Below, piece by piece: positions 18,343-26,901 of a DNA stretch of 64,000 nt. Source of the DNA: Mycolicibacterium neoaurum VKM Ac-1815D (GTDB lineage Bacteria > Actinomycetota > Actinomycetes > Mycobacteriales > Mycobacteriaceae); the NCBI RefSeq assembly GCF_000317305.3, contig NC_023036.2, forward strand, positions 4,340,001 to 4,404,000, given 5' to 3'. Position 1 is the stretch's first letter. Each line of letters opens with the position of its first letter. Both the position numbers and the translations under genes were made by a program. The notes beneath the pieces were generated by a model. That model was not told where the DNA came from. It did no database searches and worked only from the letters and a program-made list of their open reading frames with translations.

Positions 18343-19241
18343 CGGCGCGCCCCTTCCTCGTCGCTACCCGGCGCCGCAGCTCCGAAGATCTTGATGAAGA
18401 TGAACGCGATGATCGCGACGCACAGGAATATCAGCACGCTGATCGCCGAGCCCAACCCGAGGTTGAATGCCTTGAAAAGGTTGTTGTAGCCCAGGATCGA
18501 CACCGACCCGGTGTCATTGGCGCCACCGGTGAGCACATAGATGTTGTCGAAGATGCGGAACGCGTCCAGGGTGCGGAACAACAGGGCGACCAGGATTGCC
18601 GGTTTGATCAGCGGCAGGATCACCTTCGTCAGCCGCTTCCACGGCCCGGCGCCATCCATCTGGGCCGCATTCAGCAAGTCCTGGGGCACCAGGGCCAACC
18701 CGGCGAGCAACAGCAGCGCCATGAACGGCGTCGTCTTCCAGACCTCGGCCAGCACGACGATGGCCAGTGAGGGAAGCTGTTCGGTCAGCGGCGCGCTGCC
18801 GTCGGGCAGCAGGTTGGCCAGATATCCCGTCCCCGGCGTCCATGCGTAATACCAGCTGTAGGACGCCGCGACGGTGACGATGCCGTAGGGCACCAGGATC
18901 GCGGTGCGCACCGTGCCCTTGCCGAAGATGGTGCGGTGCATGACCAGTGCCAGCGCCATGCCGAGCACGAACTCGATGACCACCGAGACGATGGTGATAC
19001 CGACCGTCACCACGAAGGCCGTCCACCAATACCGGTCGGTGAGGATGGTCTGGTAGTTGCCGAGGCCGATGAACTCGACATCGTCGGGCGCGGCCAGGTT
19101 GTAGCGCTGCAGGCTCAGCCAGACCGCGTAGCCGATCGGGTATGCGGTGACCGCCAACATCAGGAACACCGCGGGGCTGATCAACCAGAAGGCAAGTCGT
19201 CGCTGCGCGGCGAGGTCATCCGTGCCCGTCTTCGCGCTCAC
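18339..19241 (-). CDS. sugA: Trehalose import ABC transporter, permease SugA
   Basis: First permease of the trehalose importer, 300 aa, MalF/UgpA-like, six helices. The EAA motif is LLNAAQMDGAGPWKRLTKVILPLI. I choose GTG 19241 because it overlaps the lpqY stop in a GTGA and gives an N-terminus (VSAKTGTDDLAAQRRLAFWL) leading straight into helix 1; the open frame further upstream is arginine-rich and overlaps lpqY. All four importer genes are chained by 4-base overlaps or a 3-bp gap, so they form one transcription and translation unit led by lpqY. Orthologous to Rv1236. Confidence 0.95.
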   Translation of the reverse strand: MSAKTGTDDLAAQRRLAFWLISPAVFLMLAVTAYPIGYAVWLSLQRYNLAAPDDVEFIGLGNYQTILTDRYWWTAFVVTVGITIVSVVIEFVLGMALALVMHRTIFGKGTVRTAILVPYGIVTVAASYSWYYAWTPGTGYLANLLPDGSAPLTEQLPSLAIVVLAEVWKTTPFMALLLLAGLALVPQDLLNAAQMDGAGPWKRLTKVILPLIKPAILVALLFRTLDAFRIFDNIYVLTGGANDTGSVSILGYNNLFKAFNLGLGSAISVLIFLCVAIIAFIFIKIFGAAAPGSDEEGARR

Positions 19242-20635
19242 GGAATGAGCCCCTTCCCGTCGATCGCCTTCTGCACCTGTTCGGTCAGCTCGTCGGCGGT
19301 CCGCTCCGGATCGATATCGGTGATCGGGGCCAGCGTTGCCGATATCCGGGTCGACAGCGCCTGGTACACCGGCGTCGCAGGACGCACCGCGGCGTTGGTC
19401 AGCTGTTGCCGGATGATCTCGTACTGCGGGTACTTCTGCTGGAAGGCCGGGTCGTCGTAGAGCGAGGCCCGCACCGCGGGCAGCCCGCCCTCCACCGAGG
19501 TGTAGCGCTGGTTGTCGACATTGCGCAGGCAACGGATGGCCTCGAAGGCCTCGGCCTTGTGCTGGGTGTTCTTGCCGACGGCCAGATTGAGCCCGCCGAG
19601 GGTGACCTTGGCCTGCTCACCGTCGACCATGGCTGGGAATGGGGCGAACCCGAATACCTTCTTGCTCGCGTCGTAGGCGATGTTGAACTGCTCGTCGGAC
19701 GGCGAGAAGCTGCCCGCATCGTTGATCGCACTGGTCAACGCCGGGTCCTGGTTCAGCGGCAGGAACGGCACGCCGCCCTTGACCGCGTTCTCCAGCATGG
19801 ACGGCAACACGAACGGCCAGTTGACCTCCAACGCGGCTTTGCCCTGTTCGAGCGCGAGCCGCGCGGTGCCCTCGTCGGTCTGGGTGATCGACGGGTCCGC
19901 ACCCGGGGCGGTGGCAACGTCCTTGATGGTCTGCAGCGCCTTCACCGTCGCGGCACGGTGCTCCGGGGTGTCGGTCAGGGTGACGGTCTGACCGTCATCG
20001 GAGAGCACCTGTCCCCCGGCGCTTTCCAGCAGCGTGTTGAACCACACCACCAGACCCTCGTACTGCTTGGCCTGCACCGCGATCCAACTCGGCCCGCCCG
20101 CGGCGTACTGGCGCTTGGCCTCGGCCACCATCTGATCCCATGTCGTCGGCGGAGCGGGCATCAGATCGGCTCGGTACCAGAGCAATTGGGTGTTCGTGGT
20201 GATCGGTGCCGCGTACAGCTTGTCCTGCCACTTGGCGGTCTCCAACGGCCCGGGCAGCGTGTTCTCGGTGGCGTCGGCCTCGGCCTGCCCGGCCGGATCG
20301 TCCGAGAGTGGAAGTGCCCAACCGGCTTCGGCGAACTCCGCGGTCCACACCACGTCGAGGGCCATCACATCCAGCGATTTGTCGTTGCCGGTGAGCCGGC
20401 GGGCCAACTGCAGGCGTTGGTCGTCGGCGCCCTTGGGCAACGACACCTGCCTGATCGTGAAGCGGCCGCCGAGTTGCTCATTGCACTTCTGCGCAACAGC
20501 GGTGAACGTTGCCATCTCATTGGCGGGTGTGTAATAGCTGATGACGATGCCGTCGTCGGCGGAACCACACGCCGTCATGACCGACCCGGCCGTCAATGCA
20601 GCCATCACCGCCGCACAAAGCCGTCGTGTGCGCAC
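19238..20635 (-). CDS. lpqY: Trehalose-binding lipoprotein LpqY
   Basis: Substrate-binding lipoprotein of the trehalose importer, 465 aa (Rv1235 is 468). The signal peptide VRTRRLCAAVMAALTAGSVM ends in the lipobox VMTAC; the cysteine becomes lipidated. The body is a type I sugar-binding fold of the MalE cluster (ISYYTPANEMATFTAVAQKC near the mature N-terminus, ITTNTQLLWYRADLM in the middle). Start GTG 20635 is fixed by a perfect GGAGG six bases upstream; ATG 20731 would add 32 unrelated residues. First gene of the operon; the 120-bp upstream gap to the next gene holds its promoter. Confidence 0.95.
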   Translation of the reverse strand: MRTRRLCAAVMAALTAGSVMTACGSADDGIVISYYTPANEMATFTAVAQKCNEQLGGRFTIRQVSLPKGADDQRLQLARRLTGNDKSLDVMALDVVWTAEFAEAGWALPLSDDPAGQAEADATENTLPGPLETAKWQDKLYAAPITTNTQLLWYRADLMPAPPTTWDQMVAEAKRQYAAGGPSWIAVQAKQYEGLVVWFNTLLESAGGQVLSDDGQTVTLTDTPEHRAATVKALQTIKDVATAPGADPSITQTDEGTARLALEQGKAALEVNWPFVLPSMLENAVKGGVPFLPLNQDPALTSAINDAGSFSPSDEQFNIAYDASKKVFGFAPFPAMVDGEQAKVTLGGLNLAVGKNTQHKAEAFEAIRCLRNVDNQRYTSVEGGLPAVRASLYDDPAFQQKYPQYEIIRQQLTNAAVRPATPVYQALSTRISATLAPITDIDPERTADELTEQVQKAIDGKGLIP

Positions 20636-20755
20636 TACCGGCCTCCGTTTGCGTCCGATGTCGCCGCCGTGGCGACCTGCAGGAGAAACCTCCGCGGGGC
20701 CAACGTAGAGCCATAGGCGCGTACTATGCAACCACTTGCCGGGCGCGTCGGCCCA

Positions 20756-21256
20756 TCAGATCGTCAAGCGTGCCAGCAGATCCCGCCCCTGCTCGGCACT
20801 GCGCGGGTCGCACAGCACGTCGTAGCGGCCGGCGACCAGCTGTAGTGTCGAGCTGAAATCCCTTGTGCCACGCGCCATCGCGTACGGAATGGCCGAGGTG
20901 ATCAGGCCGAAGAACACGCCGGCGATCAGACCCGTGGCCAGTGCACCCCACGGGCTCGGGCTGAAGAAGCCGAGGATCAAACCGATGAACAACCCCAGCC
21001 ACGCCCCGGACAGCACACCGCCGCCGAGCACCTTGGGCCATGACAGCCGGCCGGTGACGCGCTCGACCTGCATCAGGTCGACGCCAACTATCGTGACCTG
21101 CTCCACCGGAAACTGTTGATCGGAGAGGTAATCCACCGCACGCTGGGCCTCGGCGTAGGTCGGGTAGGAGCCGATGGGCCAGCCCTTGGGTGGTGTCGGC
21201 AGCGCGGCGGGCCCGCGAGCACCCGGATCTTGGCCTGGTCGAAGGGGACCCGTCAT
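20756..21256 (-). CDS. Membrane protein with general-stress-protein-17M-like domain (Rv1234-like)
   Basis: 166 aa. Residues 25-75 (PIGSYPTYAEAQRAVDYLSDQ, then QVTIVGVDL) match the N-terminal domain seen in general stress protein 17M-like proteins. Two closely spaced hydrophobic hairpins follow (GAWLGLFIGLILGFF and ALATGLIAGVFFGLITSAI), and the C-terminus is soluble (DVLCDPRSAEQGRDLLARL). The pattern is that of a small membrane protein of unknown function. ATG 21256 has an AGGAGAG site 7 nt upstream. It sits between lpqY and a divergent proline-rich membrane protein, as Rv1234 does in M. tuberculosis. Confidence 0.8.
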   Translation of the reverse strand: MTGPLRPGQDPGARGPAALPTPPKGWPIGSYPTYAEAQRAVDYLSDQQFPVEQVTIVGVDLMQVERVTGRLSWPKVLGGGVLSGAWLGLFIGLILGFFSPSPWGALATGLIAGVFFGLITSAIPYAMARGTRDFSSTLQLVAGRYDVLCDPRSAEQGRDLLARLTI

Positions 21257-21371
21257 GACTCTGCTCTCCTCACGTAGACAAGCCGGTATGCGAACAACCC
21301 TATGCCGCTGCGCGCCATCATGGGTACCCGCGTCCCGATCGCCGAATCAACACCACCACCAGCACGTACGC

Positions 21372-21377
21372 TACGTT
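21372..21377 (+). promoter_or_regulatory. -10 box (TACGTT), leaderless type
   Basis: TACGTT ends 6 nt before ATG 21384. This supports that ATG as the start of the proline-rich DUF4190 protein rather than upstream in-frame codons. Confidence 0.5.
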
Positions 21378-21383
21378 TGGGGC

Positions 21384-22094
21384 ATGAGCAATCCGGGAGA
21401 GGACGCACCAGCCACCCCGCCGTCGGAGCCGGGTTCGCAGGCCGAGTCGAGTTCGCAACCGTCCGCCTCCGGATACGAGGCGCCACCGATCGAGCGTCCA
21501 GCCGAGACGCCGGGCTACCCGGACTACACCCCGCCGCCCGCATACGGGTACAGCCAGCCGCCCCCACCGGTCCAGCCGCCGGGTTATCCGCAGCAGGGTT
21601 ATGCCACCCCCGGATATGCGAACCCCGGATACACGACCCCTGACTACGCGGCCACCGGATACCCGCCGCCGCCACCGGGCTACGGCGCCCCGCAAGGCAT
21701 CGGCTCGCCGTATCCGCCGCCGGGGTTCGGCCCACCGCCCATGCCGCAGGCCCAGTTCGGCACACCGCCACCCTATGGCGGCCCTGGCGGCTATCCCCCG
21801 GGATATCCGGCACCCTACGGCGGGCCCGCGGCGGTCCCGCAGAACAGCATGGCGGTCGCCTCATTGGTCTGTTCCGGGCTGGCCGTCCCGCTGTTCTTCC
21901 TGTGCTTCATCATGGGGATCCCCGCAACGATCGCCGGCATCGTGCTGGGAATCGTCGCGCTCAACCAGATCAAACGGACCGGACAGCGCGGCAAGGAGTT
22001 GGCCATCTCCGGCATCGTCCTCGGCGGTCTGGTCTTGGCCGCCGGGATAGCGCTGGGCATCTTCATCGGCGCGCTCGCCAGCGTCTCCCCATGA
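21384..22094 (+). CDS. Proline-rich membrane protein with DUF4190 domain (Rv1233c-like)
   Basis: 236 aa. The N-terminal ~150 residues are Pro/Gly/Tyr-rich low-complexity sequence with YPPPP and GYxxPxY repeats and no signal peptide, presumably cytoplasmic. The C-terminal ~80 residues carry two transmembrane helices with the DUF4190 pattern (NSMAVASLVCSGLAVPLFF; GIVLGIVALNQIKRTGQRG; GIVLGGLVLAAGIALG). The start ATG 21384 is supported by a -10 box 6 nt upstream; the frame is open further 5' but lacks conserved features. Function unknown; such proteins are frequent in actinobacterial envelopes. The next gene overlaps it by 4 bases and encodes a paralogue. Confidence 0.82.
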   Translation: MSNPGEDAPATPPSEPGSQAESSSQPSASGYEAPPIERPAETPGYPDYTPPPAYGYSQPPPPVQPPGYPQQGYATPGYANPGYTTPDYAATGYPPPPPGYGAPQGIGSPYPPPGFGPPPMPQAQFGTPPPYGGPGGYPPGYPAPYGGPAAVPQNSMAVASLVCSGLAVPLFFLCFIMGIPATIAGIVLGIVALNQIKRTGQRGKELAISGIVLGGLVLAAGIALGIFIGALASVSP

Positions 22095-22486
22095 CCGGCG
22101 GTCACCCGTACGGCCATCCCGACGATCCCGGCCTTCCGCCGCCGCTGCCCCCACAGGGCTACCCGCCCGCAACCTGGGCGCCGTATCCGCCCTACCCGGG
22201 CTACCCGCCGTACGCGGGCTATCCGCCCCACCGCCCGCCGGGCACGAACGGCATGGCGATCGCGGCACTGGTCAGCGCACTGGCCGGGCTGGTCTTCTGC
22301 GGACTTCCGTCGGTGGCCGGGCTGATCCTCGGGGTGATCGCCATGCGCCAGACCAAGAGAACCGGTCAGGACGGTTACGGGCTGGCACTGGCCGCGACGA
22401 TCGTCGGCGCGCTGGCGACCGTCGTCATGGTCCTCGGAGCGCTGTTGTGGATCGGACTGATCGCCGGCAGCGTGGCCCTGCACTGA
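22091..22486 (+). CDS. Second DUF4190 membrane protein, coupled to the preceding paralogue
   Basis: 131 aa. A short Pro/Tyr-rich head (PPPLPPQGYPPATW, YPPYPGYPPYAGYPP) is followed by the two-helix DUF4190 unit (NGMAIAALVSALAGLVFC; GLILGVIAMRQTKRTGQDG; LAATIVGALATVVMVL). The ATG at 22091 overlaps the stop of the previous gene (ATGA), so translation is coupled; the longer upstream frame is only an overlap artefact. The pair looks like a tandem duplication of one gene that has diverged mostly in the proline-rich head. It is convergent with the CitE-like lyase, 4 bp apart. Confidence 0.8.
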   Translation: MTGGHPYGHPDDPGLPPPLPPQGYPPATWAPYPPYPGYPPYAGYPPHRPPGTNGMAIAALVSALAGLVFCGLPSVAGLILGVIAMRQTKRTGQDGYGLALAATIVGALATVVMVLGALLWIGLIAGSVALH

Positions 22487-22490
22487 GGCG

Positions 22491-23450
22491 CTACGCCGGC
22501 GGCCGATAGGACTCTCCGGTGCGGGCCATACCCGCCGCGCGGCCCTTGCCCGCCACCACCAATGCCATTTTCCGGCTGGCCTCGTCGATCATCTCGTCAT
22601 CGAGCATCACCGCCCCGCGCGCACCGCCGGCCCGCGAGGTGTGCCACGCATAGGCCTCCAGGATCAGTTCGGCACGGTCGTAATCGGCCTGGCGCGGGCT
22701 GAACAAGTCGTTGCCCGCGGCGATCTGGTCGGGATGCAGCACCCACTTACCGTCGTACCCCAGGGCGGCGGACCTGCCCGCGACGCGGCGGAAACCCTCG
22801 ACATCGCGCACCTTCACGTACGGGCCGTCGATGGCGTTGATGCCGTGGGCACGGGCGGCGACCAGGATCGTCATCAGCACATGGTGGTGCGCGTCGCCGA
22901 TGTCATAGCCGTCGGGCTGCCCACCAACCTCGAGGGTCCGCATGTTCAGGCTGGCCGCCATGTCACCGGGGCCCAGCACCAGCGCCTGCACCCGCGGTGC
23001 GGCGGCGATCGCGTTGATGTTGACCAAGCCCTTGGCGTCCTCGATCTGCGGTTCGATACCGATGCGCCCGACGGGCAGGTCATGCGACCGTTCCAGCTGG
23101 GTCAGCAGCAGATCCAGGGCATGGACATGGGTGGCGTCGGAGACCTTGGGCAGCACGATCAGATCGAGCTGCGCGCCGGCGGCGGCGACGACCTCGATGA
23201 CATCGGCATGCGTCCACGGCGTGGTCCAGTCGTTGACCCGCACCCCGCGCAGCGCCTGGTCCGACCAACCCGGCTCGGCGAGCGCGGCGGCCACGCGCGA
23301 GCGCGCCTCGGTCTTGGCGTCGGCCGCCACCGCATCCTCCAGATCCAGAAACACCTGGTCGGCGGCGAGCGTTTTGGCCTTCTCGATCATTTTGTCGCTG
23401 CTACCCGGAACGGACAGGCAGGTTCGGCGGGGGCGATACAGGTTGTCCAC
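22491..23450 (-). CDS. CitE-like HpcH/HpaI family acyl-CoA lyase
   Basis: 319 aa TIM-barrel lyase of the citrate lyase beta / malyl-CoA lyase family. Family landmarks: RRTCLSVPGSSDKM at the N-terminus, VFLDLEDAVA for Mg2+ and CoA binding, LPKVSDATHV, GIEPQIEDAKG (metal-binding Glu), LVLGPGDMAASL and KWVLHPDQI near the end. The length and the AIDGPYVKVRD segment are closer to L-malyl-CoA / citramalyl-CoA lyases than to the shorter CitE of citrate lyase, and no other citrate lyase subunits are nearby. The substrate is thus uncertain. GTG 23450 is the most upstream plausible start. It is divergent from the MgtE-like gene, 25 bp between start codons, with a weak TAGAGA box 8 nt upstream. Confidence 0.83.
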   Translation of the reverse strand: MDNLYRPRRTCLSVPGSSDKMIEKAKTLAADQVFLDLEDAVAADAKTEARSRVAAALAEPGWSDQALRGVRVNDWTTPWTHADVIEVVAAAGAQLDLIVLPKVSDATHVHALDLLLTQLERSHDLPVGRIGIEPQIEDAKGLVNINAIAAAPRVQALVLGPGDMAASLNMRTLEVGGQPDGYDIGDAHHHVLMTILVAARAHGINAIDGPYVKVRDVEGFRRVAGRSAALGYDGKWVLHPDQIAAGNDLFSPRQADYDRAELILEAYAWHTSRAGGARGAVMLDDEMIDEASRKMALVVAGKGRAAGMARTGESYRPPA

Positions 23451-23462
23451 GGCTCAAGTCTC

Positions 23463-23468
23463 TACGCT
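23463..23468 (+). promoter_or_regulatory. -10 box (TACGCT), leaderless type
   Basis: TACGCT ends 7 nt before ATG 23476 in a 25-bp gap between divergent start codons. Confidence 0.5.
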
Positions 23469-23475
23469 TTGTCCC

Positions 23476-24768
23476 ATGGTTGCGGTCACCCGGGTGTATG
23501 CGGCCCGCCTTGCGGGCATGGTCGTGCTGGGCCCGGACGGCGAATCCGTCGGGCGGGTCCGCGACATCGTGGTGAGCATCAGCATCGTCCGCCAACAACC
23601 ACGCGTTCTCGGCCTGGTCGTCGAATTGCTCACCCGCAAAAGGATTTTCGTACCGATTCTGCGTGTCACCGCGATCGAGCCCGGCACCGTGACGCTGTCC
23701 ACCGGAAACGTCTCGCTGCGCAGGTTCTCCCAGCGCCCCGGTGAGGTGCTGGCACTGGGCCAGGTGCTGGAAACCCGCGTGCGGGTCGACGATCCCGATC
23801 TGGAGCAGCTGGCCGGGATGGACGTCGTCGTCGTCGATCTGGGTATCGAACAGACCCGCACCAGGGACTGGATGGTGACCAAGGTCGCCGTCCGCCCGCA
23901 ACGCCGCCTGGGCCGGCGCAGCAACGTCTACTCGGTGGACTGGAAGCATGTGCACGGCCTGACACCATCCGGTCTGGCCATGCCGGATCAGGGCGTCGCC
24001 CAGTTGCTCGAACAGTTCCAGGGCCAACGCCCGGTCCAGGTCGCCGACGCGATCCGCGACCTGCCGGCGAAACGTCGGTTCGAGGTCGTCAACGCCCTCG
24101 ACGACGAGCGGCTGGCCGATGTACTCCAGGAACTACCCGAAGACGAGCAGGCCACCGTGCTGCGCCAGCTCAAGACCGATCGCGCCGCCGACGTGCTGGA
24201 GGCGATGGATCCCGACGACGCCGCCGACCTGCTGGGGTCGATGGCACCCGCCGATGCCGAACAGTTCCTGCGCCGGATGGATCCCGAGGACTCCGAGGAC
24301 GTCCGACGCCTGCTCAGCCACTCGCCGAACACCGCCGGCGGTCTGATGACCTCCGAACCGGTGGTGCTGGCGCCCGACACCACCGTCGCCGAGGCGCTGG
24401 CCCGGGTCCGCGACCCGGATCTCACCCCGGCGCTGGCCTCGCTGGTGTTCGTGGTGCGCCCGCCGACGGCCACCCCGACCGGCCGTTATCTGGGCTGTGT
24501 GCACCTGCAGCGACTGCTTCGTGAACCGCCGGCGGCGCTGGTCAGCGGCATCGTCGACACCGACCTGCCGAGCCTGCGCCCCGACGAACCGCTCGGCGCG
24601 TTGACCCGCTACTTCGCCGCCTACAACCTGGTGTGCGGGCCGGTGGTCGACGAGGAAAACCACCTGTTGGGCGCGGTATCGGTCGACGACGTGCTGGACC
24701 ACCTGCTGCCCGATGACTGGCGCGAGCACGAGGGTGAGCCGGTGATCATGAAGGAGTCCACGACGTGA
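23476..24768 (+). CDS. MgtE N-domain/CBS protein without transmembrane channel (Rv1232c-like)
   Basis: 430 aa. Residues 1-150 form two PRC-barrel-like units (LAGMVVLGPDGESVGRVRDIVV and LAGMDVVVVDLGIEQTRTRDW). About residues 165-300 are the right-handed superhelix of MgtE Mg2+ channels (EVVNALDDERLADVLQELP, AADVLEAMDPDDAADLLGSM, RRLLSHSPNTAGGLM). Then come CBS-type segments to the end. The five-helix MgtE channel is absent, so it is a soluble sensor-like protein, not a transporter. It may monitor Mg2+ or nucleotides; that is inference. ATG 23476 is supported by a leaderless -10. Rv1232c is about 435 aa. The DUF1003 gene follows 38 bp later. Confidence 0.85.
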   Translation: MVAVTRVYAARLAGMVVLGPDGESVGRVRDIVVSISIVRQQPRVLGLVVELLTRKRIFVPILRVTAIEPGTVTLSTGNVSLRRFSQRPGEVLALGQVLETRVRVDDPDLEQLAGMDVVVVDLGIEQTRTRDWMVTKVAVRPQRRLGRRSNVYSVDWKHVHGLTPSGLAMPDQGVAQLLEQFQGQRPVQVADAIRDLPAKRRFEVVNALDDERLADVLQELPEDEQATVLRQLKTDRAADVLEAMDPDDAADLLGSMAPADAEQFLRRMDPEDSEDVRRLLSHSPNTAGGLMTSEPVVLAPDTTVAEALARVRDPDLTPALASLVFVVRPPTATPTGRYLGCVHLQRLLREPPAALVSGIVDTDLPSLRPDEPLGALTRYFAAYNLVCGPVVDEENHLLGAVSVDDVLDHLLPDDWREHEGEPVIMKESTT

Positions 24769-24805
24769 CCCGGACCGACAGCAACGCGTCCAGGGAAGGC
24801 GTCGC

Positions 24806-25363
24806 ATGAGCGACTCGGCACGCCAGCGTCTCGACACACCACGCCGATCACGCTCGCTGCGCCCCCGCTTCGATGTCGAGGCGGTGGGGCGCGTCAGCGA
24901 GCGCATCGCGCGGTTCCTGGGCACCGGCCGCTATCTGGCCATCCAGACCATCGTCGTGATCGTCTGGATCCTGTTGAATGTCGGCGCTTTCGCCTGGCAG
25001 TGGGATCCGTATCCGTTCATCCTGCTCAACCTCGCGTTCTCCACCCAGGCGGCCTATGCCGCACCGCTGATCCTGCTGGCCCAGAACCGCCAGGAAAACC
25101 GGGACCGGGTGTCGCTCGAGGAGGACCGCCGGCGCGCCGAGCAGACCAAGGCCGACACCGAGTACCTGGCCAGGGAGCTGGCGGCACTGCGACTGGCCGT
25201 CGGCGAGGTGGTCACCCGCGATTACATGCGACGCGAGTTGGAGGACCTGCGCGACATGCTGGTCGAACTTGTGCCGCCGAAACCGAAGAAGAACAAGGGC
25301 AAACGAGCGGTGGCCGACAGCGCCGAGCCGGACGGTGCCGACGACTCCGAACAGGATCAGTGA
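24806..25363 (+). CDS. DUF1003 membrane protein (Rv1231c-like)
   Basis: 185 aa with the DUF1003 layout: DVEAVGRVSERIARFLGTGRYLAIQT, two transmembrane helices (IVVIVWILLNVGAF and FILLNLAFSTQAAYAAPLILL), then a conserved AQNRQENRDR and a charged coiled-coil (EEDRRRAEQTKADTEYLARELAALR). The C-terminus is basic then acidic (KPKKNKGKR, DDSEQDQ). Function unknown across the family. GGGAAGG precedes ATG 24806. Its fixed position after the MgtE-N/CBS protein suggests the two act together at the membrane, perhaps in Mg2+ handling; this is inference from neighbourhood only. Confidence 0.85.
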   Translation: MSDSARQRLDTPRRSRSLRPRFDVEAVGRVSERIARFLGTGRYLAIQTIVVIVWILLNVGAFAWQWDPYPFILLNLAFSTQAAYAAPLILLAQNRQENRDRVSLEEDRRRAEQTKADTEYLARELAALRLAVGEVVTRDYMRRELEDLRDMLVELVPPKPKKNKGKRAVADSAEPDGADDSEQDQ

Positions 25364-25446
25364 ACCCATTGGCCCACCACGCCGACCTCGCAATGGGTAT
25401 GGTGACCTGGTTCACAACGGTCGGGTAACGGATTTAGGACGGTTGA

Positions 25447-26826
25447 GTGGCAAAACGGGGAAGCGCCGCCCTCGCAGCGGCGCGGCGCCGCGCTGATCAG
25501 GCGCTCCGGTCCGTGGCCGATTCGGCTCCCAGCTCACGCGGGTTGTTGGGCGTCGCCGTGCTCGCCCCGCTGGTGCTGACGCTCGGCGTCGGCGCGTCCG
25601 GGCCGTCGGTCAAACCCGTACTCGAGGCGACCGTCACCCCGCTGGCCGCGGTGGTGCCCACGCCCGACGAAAGTGCCGGCGCGGTCGTGGTTCCGGTCTA
25701 CCGGGCGCCGCGTCCGTTCCAGACTGCCGGCACCGCGCTGACGGCTCCCCCGCCCGCCGCGGTGGTCAGCTCGCCGGGCAGCCTGCGGATCCCGACGGTT
25801 GCCCTCAACGCCTACCGCAACGCCGAACGCATGATGGCCGCTGCCGCGCCGAACTGCGGGATGAGCTGGAACCTGCTGGCCGGTATCGGCCGCATCGAGT
25901 CCATGCACGCCAGCAACGGCGCGACCGATATCAACGGCACCGCGGTGCGGCCGATCCTCGGCCCGGCGCTGGACGGCTCGCTGCCCGGCAACGAGGTCAT
26001 CGTGCAGAGCCGCAACAACGACCGGATCACCTACGCCCAGGCGATGGGTCCGATGCAGTTCCTGCCGGGGACCTGGTCGCGGTACGCCTCCGACGGCAAC
26101 GGTGACGGCAAGGTCGAGGTGCAGAATCTCTTCGACGCCACCCTGGCCGCGGCCCGCTACCTGTGCAGCGGCGGACTGAACATGCGGGATCAGAGCCAGG
26201 TGATGACGGCGATCCTGCGCTACAACAACTCCGTGGCCTATGCCCGCAACGTGCTCGGTTGGGCGGCGGCCTACGCCACCGGGGTGGTGCCGGTGGATCT
26301 GCCGCCGATCACCGGGTCCGTGCCGCAGTTGCGCGACGCCAACGTCCACCTCGCGACCAACGCCGAGGGGCTCGGGCCGGGCCTGCCGCTCAACGCACTG
26401 GGACTGCCGTCGACCGATCCGATGGCCGTGATGCCCTTCTTCGATCTGGGCCGGGCCAACGTCGCCGACCGGTTGCCGGTTCCGCCAGGACCGGATCAGC
26501 CTGCGGCCGTGCCGAATTGCGCCGTCTTCTGCATCGGGGAGAACAAGCCCGTCCCGGCGGCACCGTTCAACCCGTTCGCACCCCCTCCACCGGCCGCACC
26601 GTTCAACCCGTTCGCGCCGCCCCCGGCCGCCCCACCCGCGCCGTTCAATCCGTTCGCGCCCCCGGCTGCCCCGCCCGCGCCGTTCAATCCGTTCGCGCCC
26701 CCGGCTGCCCCGCCCGCGCCGTTCAATCCGTTCGCTCCGCCGCCGCCCGCACCGGCCCCGGTCGCACCGGCGCTCCCGGCGGCACCCGGTCCGGCTCCGG
26801 GCCCCGCGCCCGGTCCGGCGGCCTGA
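25447..26826 (+). CDS. Lytic transglycosylase with proline-rich NPFAPP repeat tail (Rv1230c-like)
   Basis: 459 aa exported murein hydrolase of the MltB-like lytic transglycosylase class. An N-terminal helix (LLGVAVLAPLVLTLGVGA) serves as signal anchor. The catalytic domain spans about residues 120-290: NAYRNAERMM, SWNLLAGIGRIESMHA (catalytic Glu in RIES), YAQAMGPMQFLPGTW and VEVQNLFDATLAAARYLC. After the domain comes a ~100-residue Pro/Ala tail with five copies of PFNPFAPP. Two cysteines (NCAVFC) precede the tail. Start is GTG 25447. Rv1230c is 411 aa, so the tail is expanded here. Likely role: peptidoglycan remodelling in the cell wall. Confidence 0.88.
   Translation: MAKRGSAALAAARRRADQALRSVADSAPSSRGLLGVAVLAPLVLTLGVGASGPSVKPVLEATVTPLAAVVPTPDESAGAVVVPVYRAPRPFQTAGTALTAPPPAAVVSSPGSLRIPTVALNAYRNAERMMAAAAPNCGMSWNLLAGIGRIESMHASNGATDINGTAVRPILGPALDGSLPGNEVIVQSRNNDRITYAQAMGPMQFLPGTWSRYASDGNGDGKVEVQNLFDATLAAARYLCSGGLNMRDQSQVMTAILRYNNSVAYARNVLGWAAAYATGVVPVDLPPITGSVPQLRDANVHLATNAEGLGPGLPLNALGLPSTDPMAVMPFFDLGRANVADRLPVPPGPDQPAAVPNCAVFCIGENKPVPAAPFNPFAPPPPAAPFNPFAPPPAAPPAPFNPFAPPAAPPAPFNPFAPPAAPPAPFNPFAPPPPAPAPVAPALPAAPGPAPGPAPGPAA
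26563..26736 (+). repeat. In-frame tandem repeat encoding PFNPFAPP units
   Basis: Five copies of a unit beginning CCGTTCAA(C/T)CCGTTCGC at 26563, 26599, 26641, 26680 and 26719. The last three are spaced exactly 39 bp (13 codons) and are nearly identical at DNA level, so they are the youngest. Length variation between strains is likely. Confidence 0.85.
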
Positions 26827-26887
26827 GGCACCCGAGGTCACCAACCGACGAGTCGGCCCGGCGGTCCGACGGTCGGCGACAGCGGCC

Positions 26888-26893
26888 TAGACT
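26888..26893 (+). promoter_or_regulatory. -10 box (TAGACT) of mrp, leaderless type
   Basis: TAGACT ends 8 nt before ATG 26902 and only 2 nt before the in-frame GTG 26896, which favours the ATG as the leaderless start. Confidence 0.55.
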
Positions 26894-26901
26894 CGGTGGC
26901 A

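Noticed and set aside
19238..20731. lpqY start at ATG 20731
   Set aside because: It would add 32 residues before the signal peptide; GGAGG is six bases before GTG 20635.
22942..24768. 608-residue MgtE-like protein
   Set aside because: The upstream part is antisense to the CitE-like gene; the -10 box and family start favour ATG 23476.
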